Of a stretch of DNA of 64,000 nt, positions 12,327 to 20,800 are shown one piece after another. The translations under genes and the position numbers were made by a program. The notes beneath the pieces were generated by a model that saw nothing but the letters and a program-made list of their open reading frames with translations, did not search any database and was not told where the DNA came from. This stretch comes from Symbiodinium natans (Eukaryota > Sar > Dinophyceae > Suessiales > Symbiodiniaceae), in assembly GCA_905221605.1 (NCBI GenBank), contig CAJNDS010000002.1:684501-748500 (forward strand), in the 5' to 3' direction. How positions within the stretch are numbered: the stretch's first letter is position 1; each line of letters begins with the position of its first letter.

Positions 12327-14986
12327 ACCCTAAACCCTAAACCCTAATCCCTAACCCTCAAACCCTAAACCCTGAACCCTCTTCCCTCTTCCCTCTTCCC
12401 TCTTCCCTCGCGAGAAGCGGCCTGCTTGGCGGCGGGCACCTGACACCATAGGCTGGCACCGCGCAAATGAGGGAGAATGATGTTGGGGGCGGGGGGGGGG
12501 GGGGGGCTCTTCCCCTAAATTCTAAACCCTACAAGCTAAAGAGCCCCGCAATGCAGACCTACGACCACACAGCCCTCTGAAGCCCGTGTAACCCTGAATA
12601 ACCTCTATAGAGACCTCTAAGCCCTTCGGAACCCGGAATCTTCAACCTTTCAATCCCTGTAAACCCTGCCCCTAAAACGGCCCTAAGCCCTAAACCCCAA
12701 ACCCCAAACCCCAAACCCTAAACCCTAAACCCTAAATCCTAAACCCTAAACCCTAAACCCTAAACCCCTACAAAGGAGTAGCCTGCATCTCCAGAGCCGC
12801 CACCAACTTCGATGGTGGCGGCACGTCGCCAGAGAGGAGCCGTCTGCCTTGGGGCCCAAAAGAAAGGGTTTAGGGTTTAGGGTTTAGGGTTTGGGGTTTG
12901 GGGTTTAGGGTTTAGGGTTTAGGGTTCAGGGTTTCGGGGTTTGGGGCCCAAAAAAAGGCAGCACAAAGGGTTTGGGGTTGAGGGTGTTGATGTTGATCAT
13001 GACTACTATTTGTTGAAGACCCACAAAAGAATACAACAAAAAAAGCAATCCCTATATTACCCTCAATAAGGAAGAATATGTTCCATTGTTTTCGGGGTTC
13101 GTAAGCAATTAGTAGATGAAGGCTTGTTAAGGGTTTATGGTGTTGAGGGCCTTAGGGCTTTAGGGTTTTTAGGGTTTTTAAGGGTTTTTGGGTGCTTAGG
13201 CTTGCAGGGTTCAGGATGCTCTGGGTTTAGGGGTGTTTAGAGTTTAGGTTTAGGGTGTTTAGGGCGTTCAGGGTTTAGGGTTTAGGGTTTAGGACTTGTG
13301 TGGTTCAGGGTTTTGGGGGGGTTTAGGGCGCTTGTTTAGTATTTTCAGGGTTTTGTGTTTAGGGCGTTTCGGGCTTCAAGGGTCCGGGGGGTTCAGAAAT
13401 GTTCAGGTGGGGTTTAGGGCTTTTAGGGTTTAGGATTTAGGGTTAAGGATTTAGGGTTTGGGATTTAGGGTTTAGGATTTAGGGTTTAGGGCTTTTAGGG
13501 TTTAGGATTTAGGGTTTAGGATTTAGGGTTTAGGGTTTAGGGCTTTTAGGGTTTGGAGGGTTGACGGCTTCGGGTTTCTTAGCTCTATGCAGGGCCTCAC
13601 GGATCGCTGTAGATTCCCCAGACCATAGCTGTTTTTGTTAGGGCTTAGGGTTTAGGGTTTAGGGGATGGGGGTTTAGGGTTTAGGGTTGAGGGTTTAGGG
13701 TTCAGGGTTCAGGGTTTAGGCTTATGCTCGAAACTGAGGCCACGACCTCCAGCCCTAGAACACACAAGCCCTAAAGCTCTGATCGTTCTCGTAGGTCCTA
13801 CAAAGGCCTGATGCTAAACCCCGTTAGGGCCCTACAAGCCCTACGATCCTTAAAGGTCTACAAAGGCCGGAAGCCCTAAACCCCATAAAGTCCTGCAAGC
13901 CCTAAGACCCTTAAAGCCCTGCAAGCCCTAACAAAAACCAGCGGTGTCTTCCACCCCTCCACCGCCCAACTAGCACTCCAGGGGCTCTTGTTTTGCTGAG
14001 TTTAGGATCTAGGGGTTTACGGGGTTCAGTGTTTGGGGTTTAGGGTTCAGGGTTTAGGGTTTACGGTTTACGGCAAGATCATGTTTGCAAGCGGCCACAC
14101 GAGGCTCGAAACCCTAAACCCTAAATCCTAAACCCTAAAGCCTAAACCCTAAACCCGAAGCCTTACCCGAGTCGCCCGAAACCCTGCAAGCACCGAGTCG
14201 AGCAGCGGAGTTCTGCTGGCGAGGCCCTGAGGGGCAGCGATGGTGCGCAAGGTACATGTGGTTCAATCCCAACGGTGGTGCCAAAAATGGAGCGCACTAA
14301 CCCTAAACCCTAAACCCTAAACCCTAAACCCTAAACCCTAAACCCTAAACCCTAAACCCTAAACCCTAAACCCTAAACCCTAAACCCTAAGCCCTGAACT
14401 TCGGAAGGGACCATACTAAGGAGACCAAACCCCCCAAAGGGACCAGATTTGGGAGACCTAGCAGTAGAGGAGTCGAACTTGCACGTCGACGGGCATGCGC
14501 GCCGCCCTGTCACCTGACCTTTACAGGGCAGAAAACATGCCTAAAGTGGCTAACCCCCCCCCCCCCCCGAAAGTATGCAAAAAAGGTAGCCCGCAACCTA
14601 ACAACAAGGCCGTCATTTTGCGTACTTTGAGGTTTGGGGAACCCTCAACCCTACTATTTTTGCTGGCTTGGGGTCCTCCAAAGAAAGTCCCGGTGACAGG
14701 CAGGGGAAGGCTCCCTTTCGTGAGCCGCCAAATCAATGACCCCCACCCCTTCCCCACTCCCAGAAGCCGTCCGAGGCCGGAAAACGACCCCCCCCCCCCC
14801 TCCCTGCCCCCCCAAGCCGTAAACTCCAAACCCCAGACCCCAAACCCTAAACCCCAATCCTGAACCCCAAGCCCTAACCCTAAACCCTAAACCCTAAACC
14901 TAAACCCGCCGCAAGTTTCTGAAAGGGCTTCGGCCTGCCCGTCTTGCTGGCGTCGCTGCCGTCAGGCCGCTCGGGGCTCGGAGGGC
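838..14986 (-). CDS. Unidentified Ala/Pro-rich protein gene(s), mini-exons (span)
   Basis: Minus-strand candidate exons from 14986 to 838 share a bias to Ala, Pro, Glu and Lys and several are exact multiples of three. The peptides look like a disordered or coiled-coil protein with a Lys-rich end. I recognise no domain and found no start codon. It may belong with the coiled-coil exons on the right if the stop at 17826 is not real. Confidence 0.35.
1991..2074 (-). CDS. Candidate exon, 28 codons
   Basis: Reads ELTTGVSHVVAGAPPSAAIP then VEASGSLR, phase 0 at both ends. Acceptor GAAACAG|GAG, donor CGT|GTTTAGG. Perfect bracket: seven CCCTAAA units on the left and eleven TTTAGGG units on the right. 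Confidence 0.55.
2086..2174. repeat. TTTAGGG array
   Basis: About 12 near-perfect units to the right of the exon at 1991-2074, one unit shortened to TTTAGG. Confidence 0.95.
2182..2278. mobile_element. Family B short palindromic element (MITE-like)
   Basis: Terminal inverted repeats start CTCCCAAAGGCTCCAATGTA and end TACATAGGAGCCTTTGGGAG. No coding capacity. It sits between two TTTAGGG arrays, as if inserted into one array. A second copy is nested at 3413-3508. Confidence 0.8.
2279..2350. repeat. TTTAGGG array
   Basis: About nine perfect units continuing the array left of the family B element. Confidence 0.95.
2452..2476. repeat. Poly-G tract
   Basis: About 24 G in a row. Similar G or C tracts recur every few kilobases in the window. 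Confidence 0.95.
2668..2765. repeat. (TA)n/(CATA)n microsatellite
   Basis: AT-rich dinucleotide region. The open frame across it is a repeat by-product. Confidence 0.9.
3353..3550. mobile_element. Family A palindromic element, with family B inserted
   Basis: Outer ends TTGGGATGTTCCCCC and GGGGGGAACATCCCA are inverted repeats. The subterminal part carries ACTAAGAATTACTAG against ATTAAGGACTGTTTGGTATA. The middle (3413-3508) is a complete family B element, so B inserted into A. Confidence 0.8.
3413..3508. mobile_element. Family B element nested in family A
   Basis: Same ends and same internal GGTATAGGGGATTCTAGTAT motif as the copy at 2182. The two copies differ by scattered substitutions. Confidence 0.8.
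4093..4220. repeat. TTTAGGG array, partly degenerate
   Basis: About 17 units with a patch of GGTCTAGGGTCTAAGG variants in the middle. Confidence 0.9.
4598..4716. repeat. TTTAGGG array
   Basis: About 17 units, one with an extra T. No exon recognised on either side: the flank at 4500-4590 holds an inverted repeat (CTACCCCC... against ...AGGGGGTTC) and nothing coding. Confidence 0.95.
5110..5515. repeat. CCCCTAAA octamer array (telomere variant)
   Basis: About 45 units of the eight-base variant CCCCTAAA with CCCCTGAA and CCCCTCAA sub-runs. It is locally homogeneous and differs from the seven-base arrays nearby. Confidence 0.95.
5528..5620 (-). CDS. Ala/Pro-rich exon, 31 codons
   Basis: Reads ASAPAPAAEPVAGSGAQETA then NQPAKEETPFI. 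Acceptor CCGGCAG|GCC, donor ATC|GTTTAGG joins a 400-base CCCCTAAA array. Confidence 0.58.
5654..5745. repeat. CCCTAAA array meeting TTTAGGG
   Basis: About 13 CCCTAAA units running head-on into TTTAGGG/CTTAGGG units at 5748. An orientation switch of this type occurs inside introns. Confidence 0.9.
6058..6150. mobile_element. Family C element, decayed
   Basis: AACCTAGGAATAAGAAGGG followed by GGTCTAAAGGGGCTTAGAAG and ending ACAAGGGAACATGAGGGCC, the pattern of family C at 46688. Ends are imperfect. Confidence 0.5.
6574..6677. mobile_element. Family A palindromic element
   Basis: Ends CTTGGGATGTT and AACATCCCAAG, with ACTAACAGTCCTTAGT and ACTAAGGACATGTTAG as inner inverted repeats. About 104 bp, hairpin-forming. 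Nothing else recognised between 6150 and 7200. Confidence 0.8.
7271..7354 (-). CDS. Ala/Pro-rich exon, 28 codons
   Basis: Reads VRPRGPSEAQPAAAPAPRSA then VAEQAKGS. Acceptor TGCGCAG|GTGC, donor TTCC|GTTCAG. Very GC-rich island. CCCTAAA left, TTTAGGG right. Confidence 0.58.
7680..7945. repeat. CCCTAAA array, long
   Basis: About 35 units with CCCTAAG and CCCTGAG sub-runs in its first third, ending at the exon at 7949. Confidence 0.95.
7949..8012 (-). CDS. Candidate exon, Arg/Ser-rich
   Basis: Reads AGGESPRRRRSSRVQAATAH. Acceptor GATCAG|GCAG, donor CCTG|GTTATAG. CCCTAAA array of 260 bases on the left, TTTAGGG array on the right. Confidence 0.45.
8690..8802. mobile_element. Palindromic element with near-perfect arms
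   Basis: AGATCTTCCAAAACCCCTTA on the left and its complement GGGGCTTTTGGAAGATCT on the right, with inner TAATTAAGGACTATACCCTA against TAGGGTATATTCCTTAATTA. Hairpin over about 110 bases. A weaker relative lies at 17318-17375. Confidence 0.75.
9030..9100. repeat. TTTAGGG array
   Basis: About nine units. The 350 bases to its right hold no recognised exon. Confidence 0.9.
9447..9575. repeat. CCCTAAA array
   Basis: About 17 units, left flank of the exon at 9610. Confidence 0.95.
9610..9669 (-). CDS. Pro/Ala-rich exon, 20 codons
   Basis: Reads KKYRMEAPAPAPAAPEKRPE, phase 0 at both ends. Acceptor GCCTAAG, donor CGAG|GTGTGG. Array-exon-array arrangement is complete (CCCTAAA left, TTTAGGG right). 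Confidence 0.58.
9866..10023. repeat. CCCTAAA/CCCCAAA array
   Basis: Mixed heptamers directly adjoining the donor of the exon at 10024. Confidence 0.9.
10024..10129 (-). CDS. Ala/Pro-rich exon
   Basis: Reads EAAETEGPPSPAATAPPAAA then SPKASPKASTAKAS. The SPKA repeats resemble disordered Lys/Pro tails such as those of linker-histone-like proteins, but composition alone does not prove that. Donor GCGG|GTTTAGG is repeat-derived. Confidence 0.58.
10276..10400. mobile_element. Family C element, decayed
   Basis: AAAAAGGGTACCCTCTTTTT, TTTAAAAAGGGGCTTATCAG and a CCTAGGG end match family C. Inner A-rich stretch (AAATAAATAAAT) differs. Confidence 0.5.
10581..10670. mobile_element. Family A element, right end lost
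   Basis: TTGGGATGTTCCCCCTTATA at the left and GGACTGTTAGTATAAGGGGG at the right. The outer AACATCCCAA is missing. Confidence 0.7.
10744..10847 (-). CDS. Candidate exon, Ser/Glu-rich
   Basis: Reads VQQEPVESESSSAKSAATLE then DTVAVAQRDMAMT. Acceptor CGGTAG|ATCTG, donor ACTA|GTGAAG. Probably disordered. Lies next to a degenerate family A element. Confidence 0.5.
11230..11307 (-). CDS. Candidate exon, helical
   Basis: Reads AKEFKEKFSIDMKALRRSFL then AAQDLW, 26 codons, phase 0 at both ends. Acceptor CCTCAG|GCAAAG, donor CTGG|GTTTGAG. One of the clearest protein-like islands in the left third. Confidence 0.6.
11969..12037 (-). CDS. Candidate exon, helical
   Basis: Reads AVEALDAHKVLFFKSVEKAA then GIW, 23 codons, phase 0 at both ends (ATGCTTCAG acceptor, ATGG|GTGCGC donor). 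It abuts a palindromic element at 12051-12170 rather than a telomere-like array. Confidence 0.55.
12051..12170. mobile_element. Family D palindromic element
   Basis: CACCCACTCATAAGCCACAT centre and AATAAGTACCATGAACCTCC end, as in the copy at 48125. The left end is degenerate. Confidence 0.65.
12241..12400. repeat. CCCTCAA/CCCTAAA array with CCCTCTT tail
   Basis: A run of nine CCCTCAA units, then CCCTAAA, then four CCCTCTT units: three local variants side by side. Confidence 0.9.
12404..12439 (-). CDS. Very small exon candidate
   Basis: Reads VPAAKQAASRE after acceptor GTGTCAG. The lower end is uncertain because CTTCCCT repeats follow. Composition fits the neighbouring Ala-rich exons. Confidence 0.35.
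12772..12847 (-). CDS. Candidate exon, unknown protein
   Basis: Reads RRLLSGDVPPPSKLVAALEM then QATP. Acceptor CCCCAAG|GCAG, donor CTTT|GTAGGG. CCCTAAA left, TTTAGGG right. Confidence 0.5.
13130..13560. repeat. Degenerate TTTAGGG-rich region
   Basis: Scattered TTTAGGG with TTTAGGA alternating at 13430-13530. No exon recognised between about 12930 and 14180. Confidence 0.75.
14183..14255 (-). CDS. Candidate exon, strand uncertain
   Basis: Minus: RTIAAPQGLASRTPLLDSVL is open. Plus: RSSAGEALRGSDGAQ sits between AG and a good GTACAT donor. A coding island is likely, but I cannot decide the strand. Confidence 0.3.
14298..14395. repeat. CCCTAAA array
   Basis: About 14 near-perfect units. The 500 bases to the right hold a plus-strand open frame of 122 codons made mostly of poly-C and Pro codons, not accepted as a gene. 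Confidence 0.95.
14906..14986 (-). CDS. Candidate exon, Pro/Lys-rich
   Basis: Reads PPSPERPDGSDASKTGRPKP then FQKLA. Acceptor TTTAG|GCCC and donor GCGG|GTTTAGG both lie in telomere-like repeat. CCCTAAA repeats occur on both sides. Confidence 0.45.
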
Positions 14987-14999
14987 CTAAACCCTAAAC

Positions 15000-16600
15000 C
15001 CCTAAACCCTAAACCCTAAACCCCCAAAACTTTCGGCTTCCGGGTTTGCAATAGGGCTTATATAGAGTTTATGTAGGCCATATATAGGGCCTATGTAGGC
15101 CTTCGCTTTTATATATGGCTTATCTAGGGCTTTATGTAGGGCTTTGGGATGATGGCTGCGTTTACCACGTTTGCCGCGCATTCTTGATGTCAGTGCTCAG
15201 ATGTTTGTTAGGATCGTAACTCTTGACTGAGGCATGTATGGACACTTCCGGCTAAACTTGCAGTAGCTTGCACGTGTAGTCGGTGTCTTGCAATTTGCAA
15301 GACACAGATGTCGAAAGGGTATAGGAAACTGCATTGCCCAAAATTGTGTTTTATCTCGTGCACACAGATGAAAGTCCGGTTGTGCACTGCTTTCGTCCTC
15401 CAGCAAGTTTGGAAGTGGAGGGTAGGGAGCTTCAAGTTTGGAAGTTGGGGTAGGGAGGCTTGGGACTTAAAGCTTGGAAGTGGAGGGTTCGGGGAGCCTT
15501 GGGACTTGTAGTTTGGAAGTCGAATGGTGGCAGAGCTTGAAGTGTGAAGGTTACTGGCAAAAATCTGTCACCAACCACCCCCCCCCCCCCCCCTCCCCAA
15601 GTTTACCACATGTTGCGCGGCAAACGTGGTAAACGAACCCAGGATTTGAGGTTTAGGCTTGGTAGCCCAGTGGGTTTGTTACTTTATATGAGAACCTTGA
15701 GAAGGAAAAAGGGTACCACGGGGCTACCAAGTAGGGCTTCTCGAACCCTAAGCTCTAAACCCTAAACCCTCTAAACCCTAAACCCTAAACTCTTCGGGCT
15801 TCTAGGGCTTAGGGCTTTGGTTGGGTTTAGCGTTTGGGGGTTTGAGTTTGGAGGTTTAGGGTTTTGGCAGGGCTTCCGGGGTGGACGAGTTTTGTTCGGC
15901 GGTTTAACATGTTGGGGCTACAGTATCGCGTTTGCCGGGGTGCGGCGGCGTTCGATTTAGAGGGTTTAGGGTTTAGGGTTTAGGGTTTAGGGCTTTTAAA
16001 AGCCCTGTCCTGTCAAGATATTGGAGATCACTAGTGTTCGTGCAGATTCTTAAGTCCACTTAAGCCCTAAGACCTGAACCCGATACCCGAACCCCGCCAA
16101 CATCAAGTACGAGATTAGAGTAGCGATTCCCATCCCATGCAGCCCTCCCAACGCAACCCAAAGAAAACAGAAGTTGCAGAACCAAGCTCAACAGCTACAT
16201 GGCAAGAACTCCTGACCCTAGATGCCCTAAACCCTAAGCCCTAAACCCGAAACCCCAAACCCTAAACCCTGGTCTCAAGCCCTAAACTCCAGAAGCCTAC
16301 AACACAAATGTAGATGCTGCTGATATCGAAGCTCCACGAACTTGACAACCTCAAGTCACCAAGTCCTGAAACCTAACTCCCCCCCACCCTAACCATTGTG
16401 TCGTTATAAGGGTTCTAGTCATAGTGTTTAGGGTTTAGGGCTTAGGGTTTGAGTCCTTATAAGGGTTCCAGTAGGCTAACGAGTGGTTGCCTGAACATCA
16501 TAGACAGATGTAGGGATGTAGGAAGCCAGGAGGGGAGCCAGGCTGGCCAAAGAACTCCTCTGAAAACACAATTCCTAAACTTGGCTGATCCTTTTAGACC
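15000..16600. other. No recognised exon; mixed unique sequence
   Basis: Holds a TATATAGGGC/TATGTAGG direct repeat at 15055-15140, a near-duplicate phrase GTTTACCACGTTTGCCGCGC (15160) against its complement at 15600-15632, a poly-C tract at 15577, and three GGAGTTTGGAAGT-like repeats at 15405-15520. Short telomere-like runs only. Sequence is not obviously coding. Confidence 0.4.
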
Positions 16601-16617
16601 CAAGAGAGGGGCTCCCT

Positions 16618-16830
16618 AAACCCTACTAAACCCTAAGCCCTATAGACCCTAAGCCCTATAGACCCTAAACCTAAACCCTCAACCCTAAACCCTAAACCCT
16701 AAGCCCTAAACCCGAAACCCTAAACCCCTTAACCCTAAACCCTAAACCCCTAAACCCCTAAACCCTAAACCCTAAACCCTAAACCCTAAACCCCAAACCC
16801 TAAACCCTAAACCCTAAACCCTAAACCCTA
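16618..16830. repeat. CCCTAAA array, mixed
   Basis: About 28 units with CCCTATAG, CCCTAAG and CCCCTAAA variants, ending at the acceptor of the plus-strand exon. Confidence 0.9.
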
Positions 16831-16917
16831 GGAAGGCAGCCGCCGACGAGGCACGTGGGTCCACAGCTCCCGGGGGCGAGATCAAGGAGGTTCTGGCGCA
16901 CAAGAGCGATGCCAGGG
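16830..16917 (+). CDS. Plus-strand exon candidate, Ala/Lys-rich
   Basis: Reads KAAADEARGSTAPGGEIKEV then LAHKSDAR on the plus strand, acceptor AACCCTAG|GAAGG and donor GCCAGG|GTGCAG. The minus strand is less convincing. The last 30 bases of this island recur at 16957-16988 beyond a short TTTAGGG array. It implies a second gene on the opposite strand to the others. Confidence 0.45.
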
Positions 16918-16988
16918 TGCAGAGATTAGGGTTTAGGGTTTAGGGTTTAGGGTTTAGCACAAGAGCGATGTCAGGGTGCTGAGATCGG
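16895..16988. repeat. TTTAGGG array flanked by a 30-bp direct duplication
   Basis: GCACAAGAGCGATGCCAGGG at 16897 and GCACAAGAGCGATGTCAGGG at 16957, each continuing GTGC(A/T)GAGAT. Between them stand only four TTTAGGG units. It looks like array insertion with duplication of the target. Confidence 0.85.
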
Positions 16989-17029
16989 TTGGGCCCCACA
17001 CGTATCCTTCCTTTTTTTTTGTGCTCTTT

Positions 17030-17100
17030 CTAGGGTTTAGGGTTTAGGGTTTAGGGTTTAGGGTTTAGGGTTTAGGGTTTAGGGTTTAGGGTTTAGGGTT
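17030..17100. repeat. TTTAGGG array
   Basis: About ten perfect units. Confidence 0.95.
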
Positions 17101-17825
17101 GGAAGGGAGGGGGGTGCGGGGTCGTAGAATTAAATCTTGCTGTATGATTTGGTATCGCATGATACCACTTCTACAGCAGCAAAAGGGGCACCACCCAAAG
17201 CGCGAACTACTACTGAGCCTTGGACAAGGTAGCGGGGGGGTTTCGGGCTTTGGTGGTTAGGATGTCCCAAAGAGCCCAACATACCCATGCTCCTTAAAAA
17301 AGAAAAATGCCTCAAATCATAATTAAGGATCCCAATTGTAGCTTCTAAGGTCCATTCCTTAATGAAAGGGTCTTGGGCTCCCTGAGGCGCTGTTTGGGGA
17401 TTCGGCGCTTCATGCGTGCGATAGAGGGCTGTATACTTACAAAGGGACCATGCGGGAACATTCTTAGAGATGATCGAGGCCCCTATATTAAGGCTTTTGC
17501 CGGAACCCTCAACCCTTAACCCTAAACCCTCAACCCTTAACCCTAAACCCTAAACCCCAAACCTGACACCGCAGACCCAAGGGCCGACATTTCACTGACG
17601 GGTGATGGAGTCGTCCCCGGGGAGGGGGGGGGGGGGAACACTTTTGGACATGTTAGGCGTCTTGTTCACATAGCCCCCAAAGCTCGCCCCTACACCCTCT
17701 AAGCCCTGAGTCCAGACCCACCCTCCAAATCTGAAAGCAGTACCTAACCCTCTACTTCCAGGGCCCTAACTATTGTGTCCTTCCGGGTGCTAGATTCTGC
17801 TAGGTGACCTACGAGACAAGCTTGC

Positions 17826-17870
17826 TTAGGCAATCTCCCCCATGAAATCGAGCATGTCGCGCAGAGATAC
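17826..17870 (-). CDS. Terminal exon candidate with stop
   Basis: Reads VSLRDMLDFMGEIA then TAA, after acceptor GGAGGCAG|GTATC. If real, it is the end of the coiled-coil gene to the right and separates it from the Ala/Pro-rich exons to the left. An alternative is a longer exon from 17903 that ends at the same GT. Confidence 0.4.
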   Translation of the reverse strand, partial: VSLRDMLDFMGEIA

Positions 17871-20800
17871 CTGCCTCCGTGTCCCCGCATCCCCGGGCTT
17901 GCCTTGAGCACGGGTTAAGTTCAGGGTTTAGGGTTTAGGGTTTCGGGTTTAGGGTTTAGGGTTTAGGCTTATATGGCGGGTTGTCCTCAATAGCAGCATG
18001 TAACGGAGATCCCATAGGGGCTCACAGTTTAGTTCAACCAAGGGGCACGTATTAGCCTGTCATCAAGGCACATTTACCTGATGTCAGTATCAAGGTTAGT
18101 GTAGGGAGGCTTGGCAGCCTGCGAAGTTTGACTTGCTTAGTGTGGGCAGCGGGAAGCCTGCAGCAAGAAGGCTGTTGAGAGGTCAGGCTCGTGTTGGCAG
18201 TGAATATCTTCGGGTTTAGGGTTGCAGGGTTGCAGGGTTGCAGGGTTTAGGGTTTAGGGTTTAGGGTTTAGGGTATAGGGTATAGGGTTTAGGGTTTCAG
18301 GTTTTCAGGGTTTAGGATTTGACGCTTGCAATAGGTTCCCTTATAAGGAAAGAGGGGAAGTTAACAATTGTCCCAAAGCACACCCCAGGTAATTTAACAG
18401 CAACGGAATCACTTCTGCGTCCTTCGCTGGCACCTCCTCGGGATTGGGTCGGTATGGCAAGCAAAGGGCAGTTTGGGGGTTTCGGCTGTGCCCCATGATG
18501 TAAATGTGTAGGTGCCAGGCCTAACCCTAAACCCTAAACCCTAAACCCTAAACCCTAAACCCTAAACCCTAAAGCCCTGAGCTCTGTAGGAGTGCCGAAG
18601 CCCTCGAAGCCCGAAATACTCGAAACCCCAAAATCAGATCCTACACCGTGGGCTCCTCAACCCTGCACGCGCCCTCGACCCTCAGTCCTACATGAACTGC
18701 ACGCCCTAAACCCTAAACCCTAAACCCTAAACCCTAAACCCTAAACCCTAAACCCTAAACCCTAAACCCTAAACCCCCTCAACCCTAACCCCACGCCCAA
18801 ACGAAAGCTGCAGAGGAGCCGTCGGCAGTGGAGTTCTGCTGTGCCACAAGTGCCTGGGCTTCTTACTGGTTCCCTTGGACTGAGAAACATTTAGGGTTTA
18901 GGGTTTAGGTTTAGGGTTTAGGGTTTAGGGTTTAGGGTTTATATAGGGTTTAGGGTTTAGGGTTTAGGGTTTAGGGTTTAGGGTTTAGGGCTTAGGGCCT
19001 ACCCTATGCTCTGATAATCCCTACTAAGGTATATGAACCATAAACCCTCTTAAGGGCTCATTTAGCCCCCCAAGGTTCTGAGGAGGGAACGCAAATCGGT
19101 GCCCCATAGAACTTCAAGGGCTTCTGCAGGAGGGACATCCCCTTCACGTACAAACGTCTTTGGTTTAGGGTTTAGGGTTTAGGGTTTAGGGTTTAGGGTT
19201 TAGGGTTTAGGGTTTAGGGTTTAGGGTTTAGGGTTTAGGGTTTAGGGTTTACGGATTAGGGTTTAGGGTAAGCCCGTTTGAGAGATTCCATGGGAGCTAC
19301 TTGAAGAGCACAACGCCTTGCCCTCAGCATGGTCCAACCATACTCGTCAGGGCTACCCCCCCCCCCCCCCCCCCCCCCACCCCCCCCCCCCAAAAAAAAA
19401 AAAAGAAAAAAATTGTGCTAGGAGCCTCTGGGTATACCCTGAGCCCTAAACCCTGAGACGCTTCCAAACCCCACAACCCCTATAAGCTCTCAAGCCATTC
19501 TGAACCTTAAGCGGTGTTCTTCTGCATCTTCAAGCAATCCCGCTGAAGCACAGAAATCCACGTCGCTACACTGCTCGTTGTAGGTGTCCGTCCCAACGCC
19601 AGGTGATGGACTGCGGTCACGGCCTGGACTGGCGACACTGGTGCCCAACAGCGGCAGCAAAGTACCATCCATGGGCCTGAAGTTGCTGACCACGGCAGAA
19701 GTGCCTGGCCCCTACCACTGCGCGCACTTGCGAGGCAAACAAGAGGAGCGTCATCTGCAGCCAAACCCATCCCGCACAGAAGAACAGGCAGCTTCACAGG
19801 AGCCGTTTTCCTCTCTCTTCGGAGCGCAGAGAGCACCACACAGCCTGTGGATCATACCACAAAACTTAGGGTTTAGGGTTTAGGGTTTAGGGTTTAGGGT
19901 TTAGGGTTTAGGGTTTACTTGCGTTGGCTTGGATCATTCAAGTTGCGTGCAGCGGCGCTGGCCACACACACGCACGTGGATTGCAAATTAAGTTAAAGTC
20001 GACAAGCAAGCCGAGCTAAACCCTAAGTTTTAAACCTTACCCTAAAACTTACTGTAGGGTTTGTTTAGGGTATGTAACATACCCTAAACACTGAACCCTA
20101 AACCCTAAACCTAAACCGTCAAGCCTAACCATAAACCCTAAACCCTAAACCCTAAACCCTAAACTTAAACCCTACGTCGACTTGCCGCCTGATGCAGAAA
20201 GGAACAGGGCTCTCCGAGATCTGAGAGCTAGCAAAAAACCCTAAACCCTAAACCCTAGACCCTAAACTCTAAACCCTAAACCCTAAACCCATGCAAACCC
20301 TCAACAATTCAACCCTGAACCCCCCAAACCCTTCTAGACACTAAACCCACAAAAGGCGCCATGGTGTTCGGGGCAGGGGGGGGCCCTCAAATGCCTTCCA
20401 AAGCCGTGAGAACAAAATCACGCGGCTTCCTTTTGCTTCCCTTCTAGAGAACGCCGCCTGAGATACAATGCTACAAGAGACCATCACTTTCAGAACGGAC
20501 CACATGTAGTTGAACAAGCCGACACCCCGAGCCCCAAGCCCTAAACCCCGAAACCCAGGAAAACTGAATTCATACGAGTTTGGGCTTTAGGGTTTCAGGG
20601 TTTGGGGGGTTTAGGAGCCCCGTAGCCTACGCCCTCAAAACTCTCCCTTCCCTTAACAACTAAGTCGAAACTGCCCCTGGAAGCATGTGTAAGGCTTACG
20701 GTTTAGGCTTCAATTCGAAGAAGTTCTGCCTACCAATCGAATAGATCGAAGCAGCTAGACATTGAAAAGCCATCGACAACTGTGCGGAAGTCGAAACCCT

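Noticed and set aside
14495-14863. Frames of 122 and 102 codons on opposite strands
   Set aside because: Built on C-tracts and decayed CCCAAA repeats, with Pro- or Gly-rich low complexity and no splice context.
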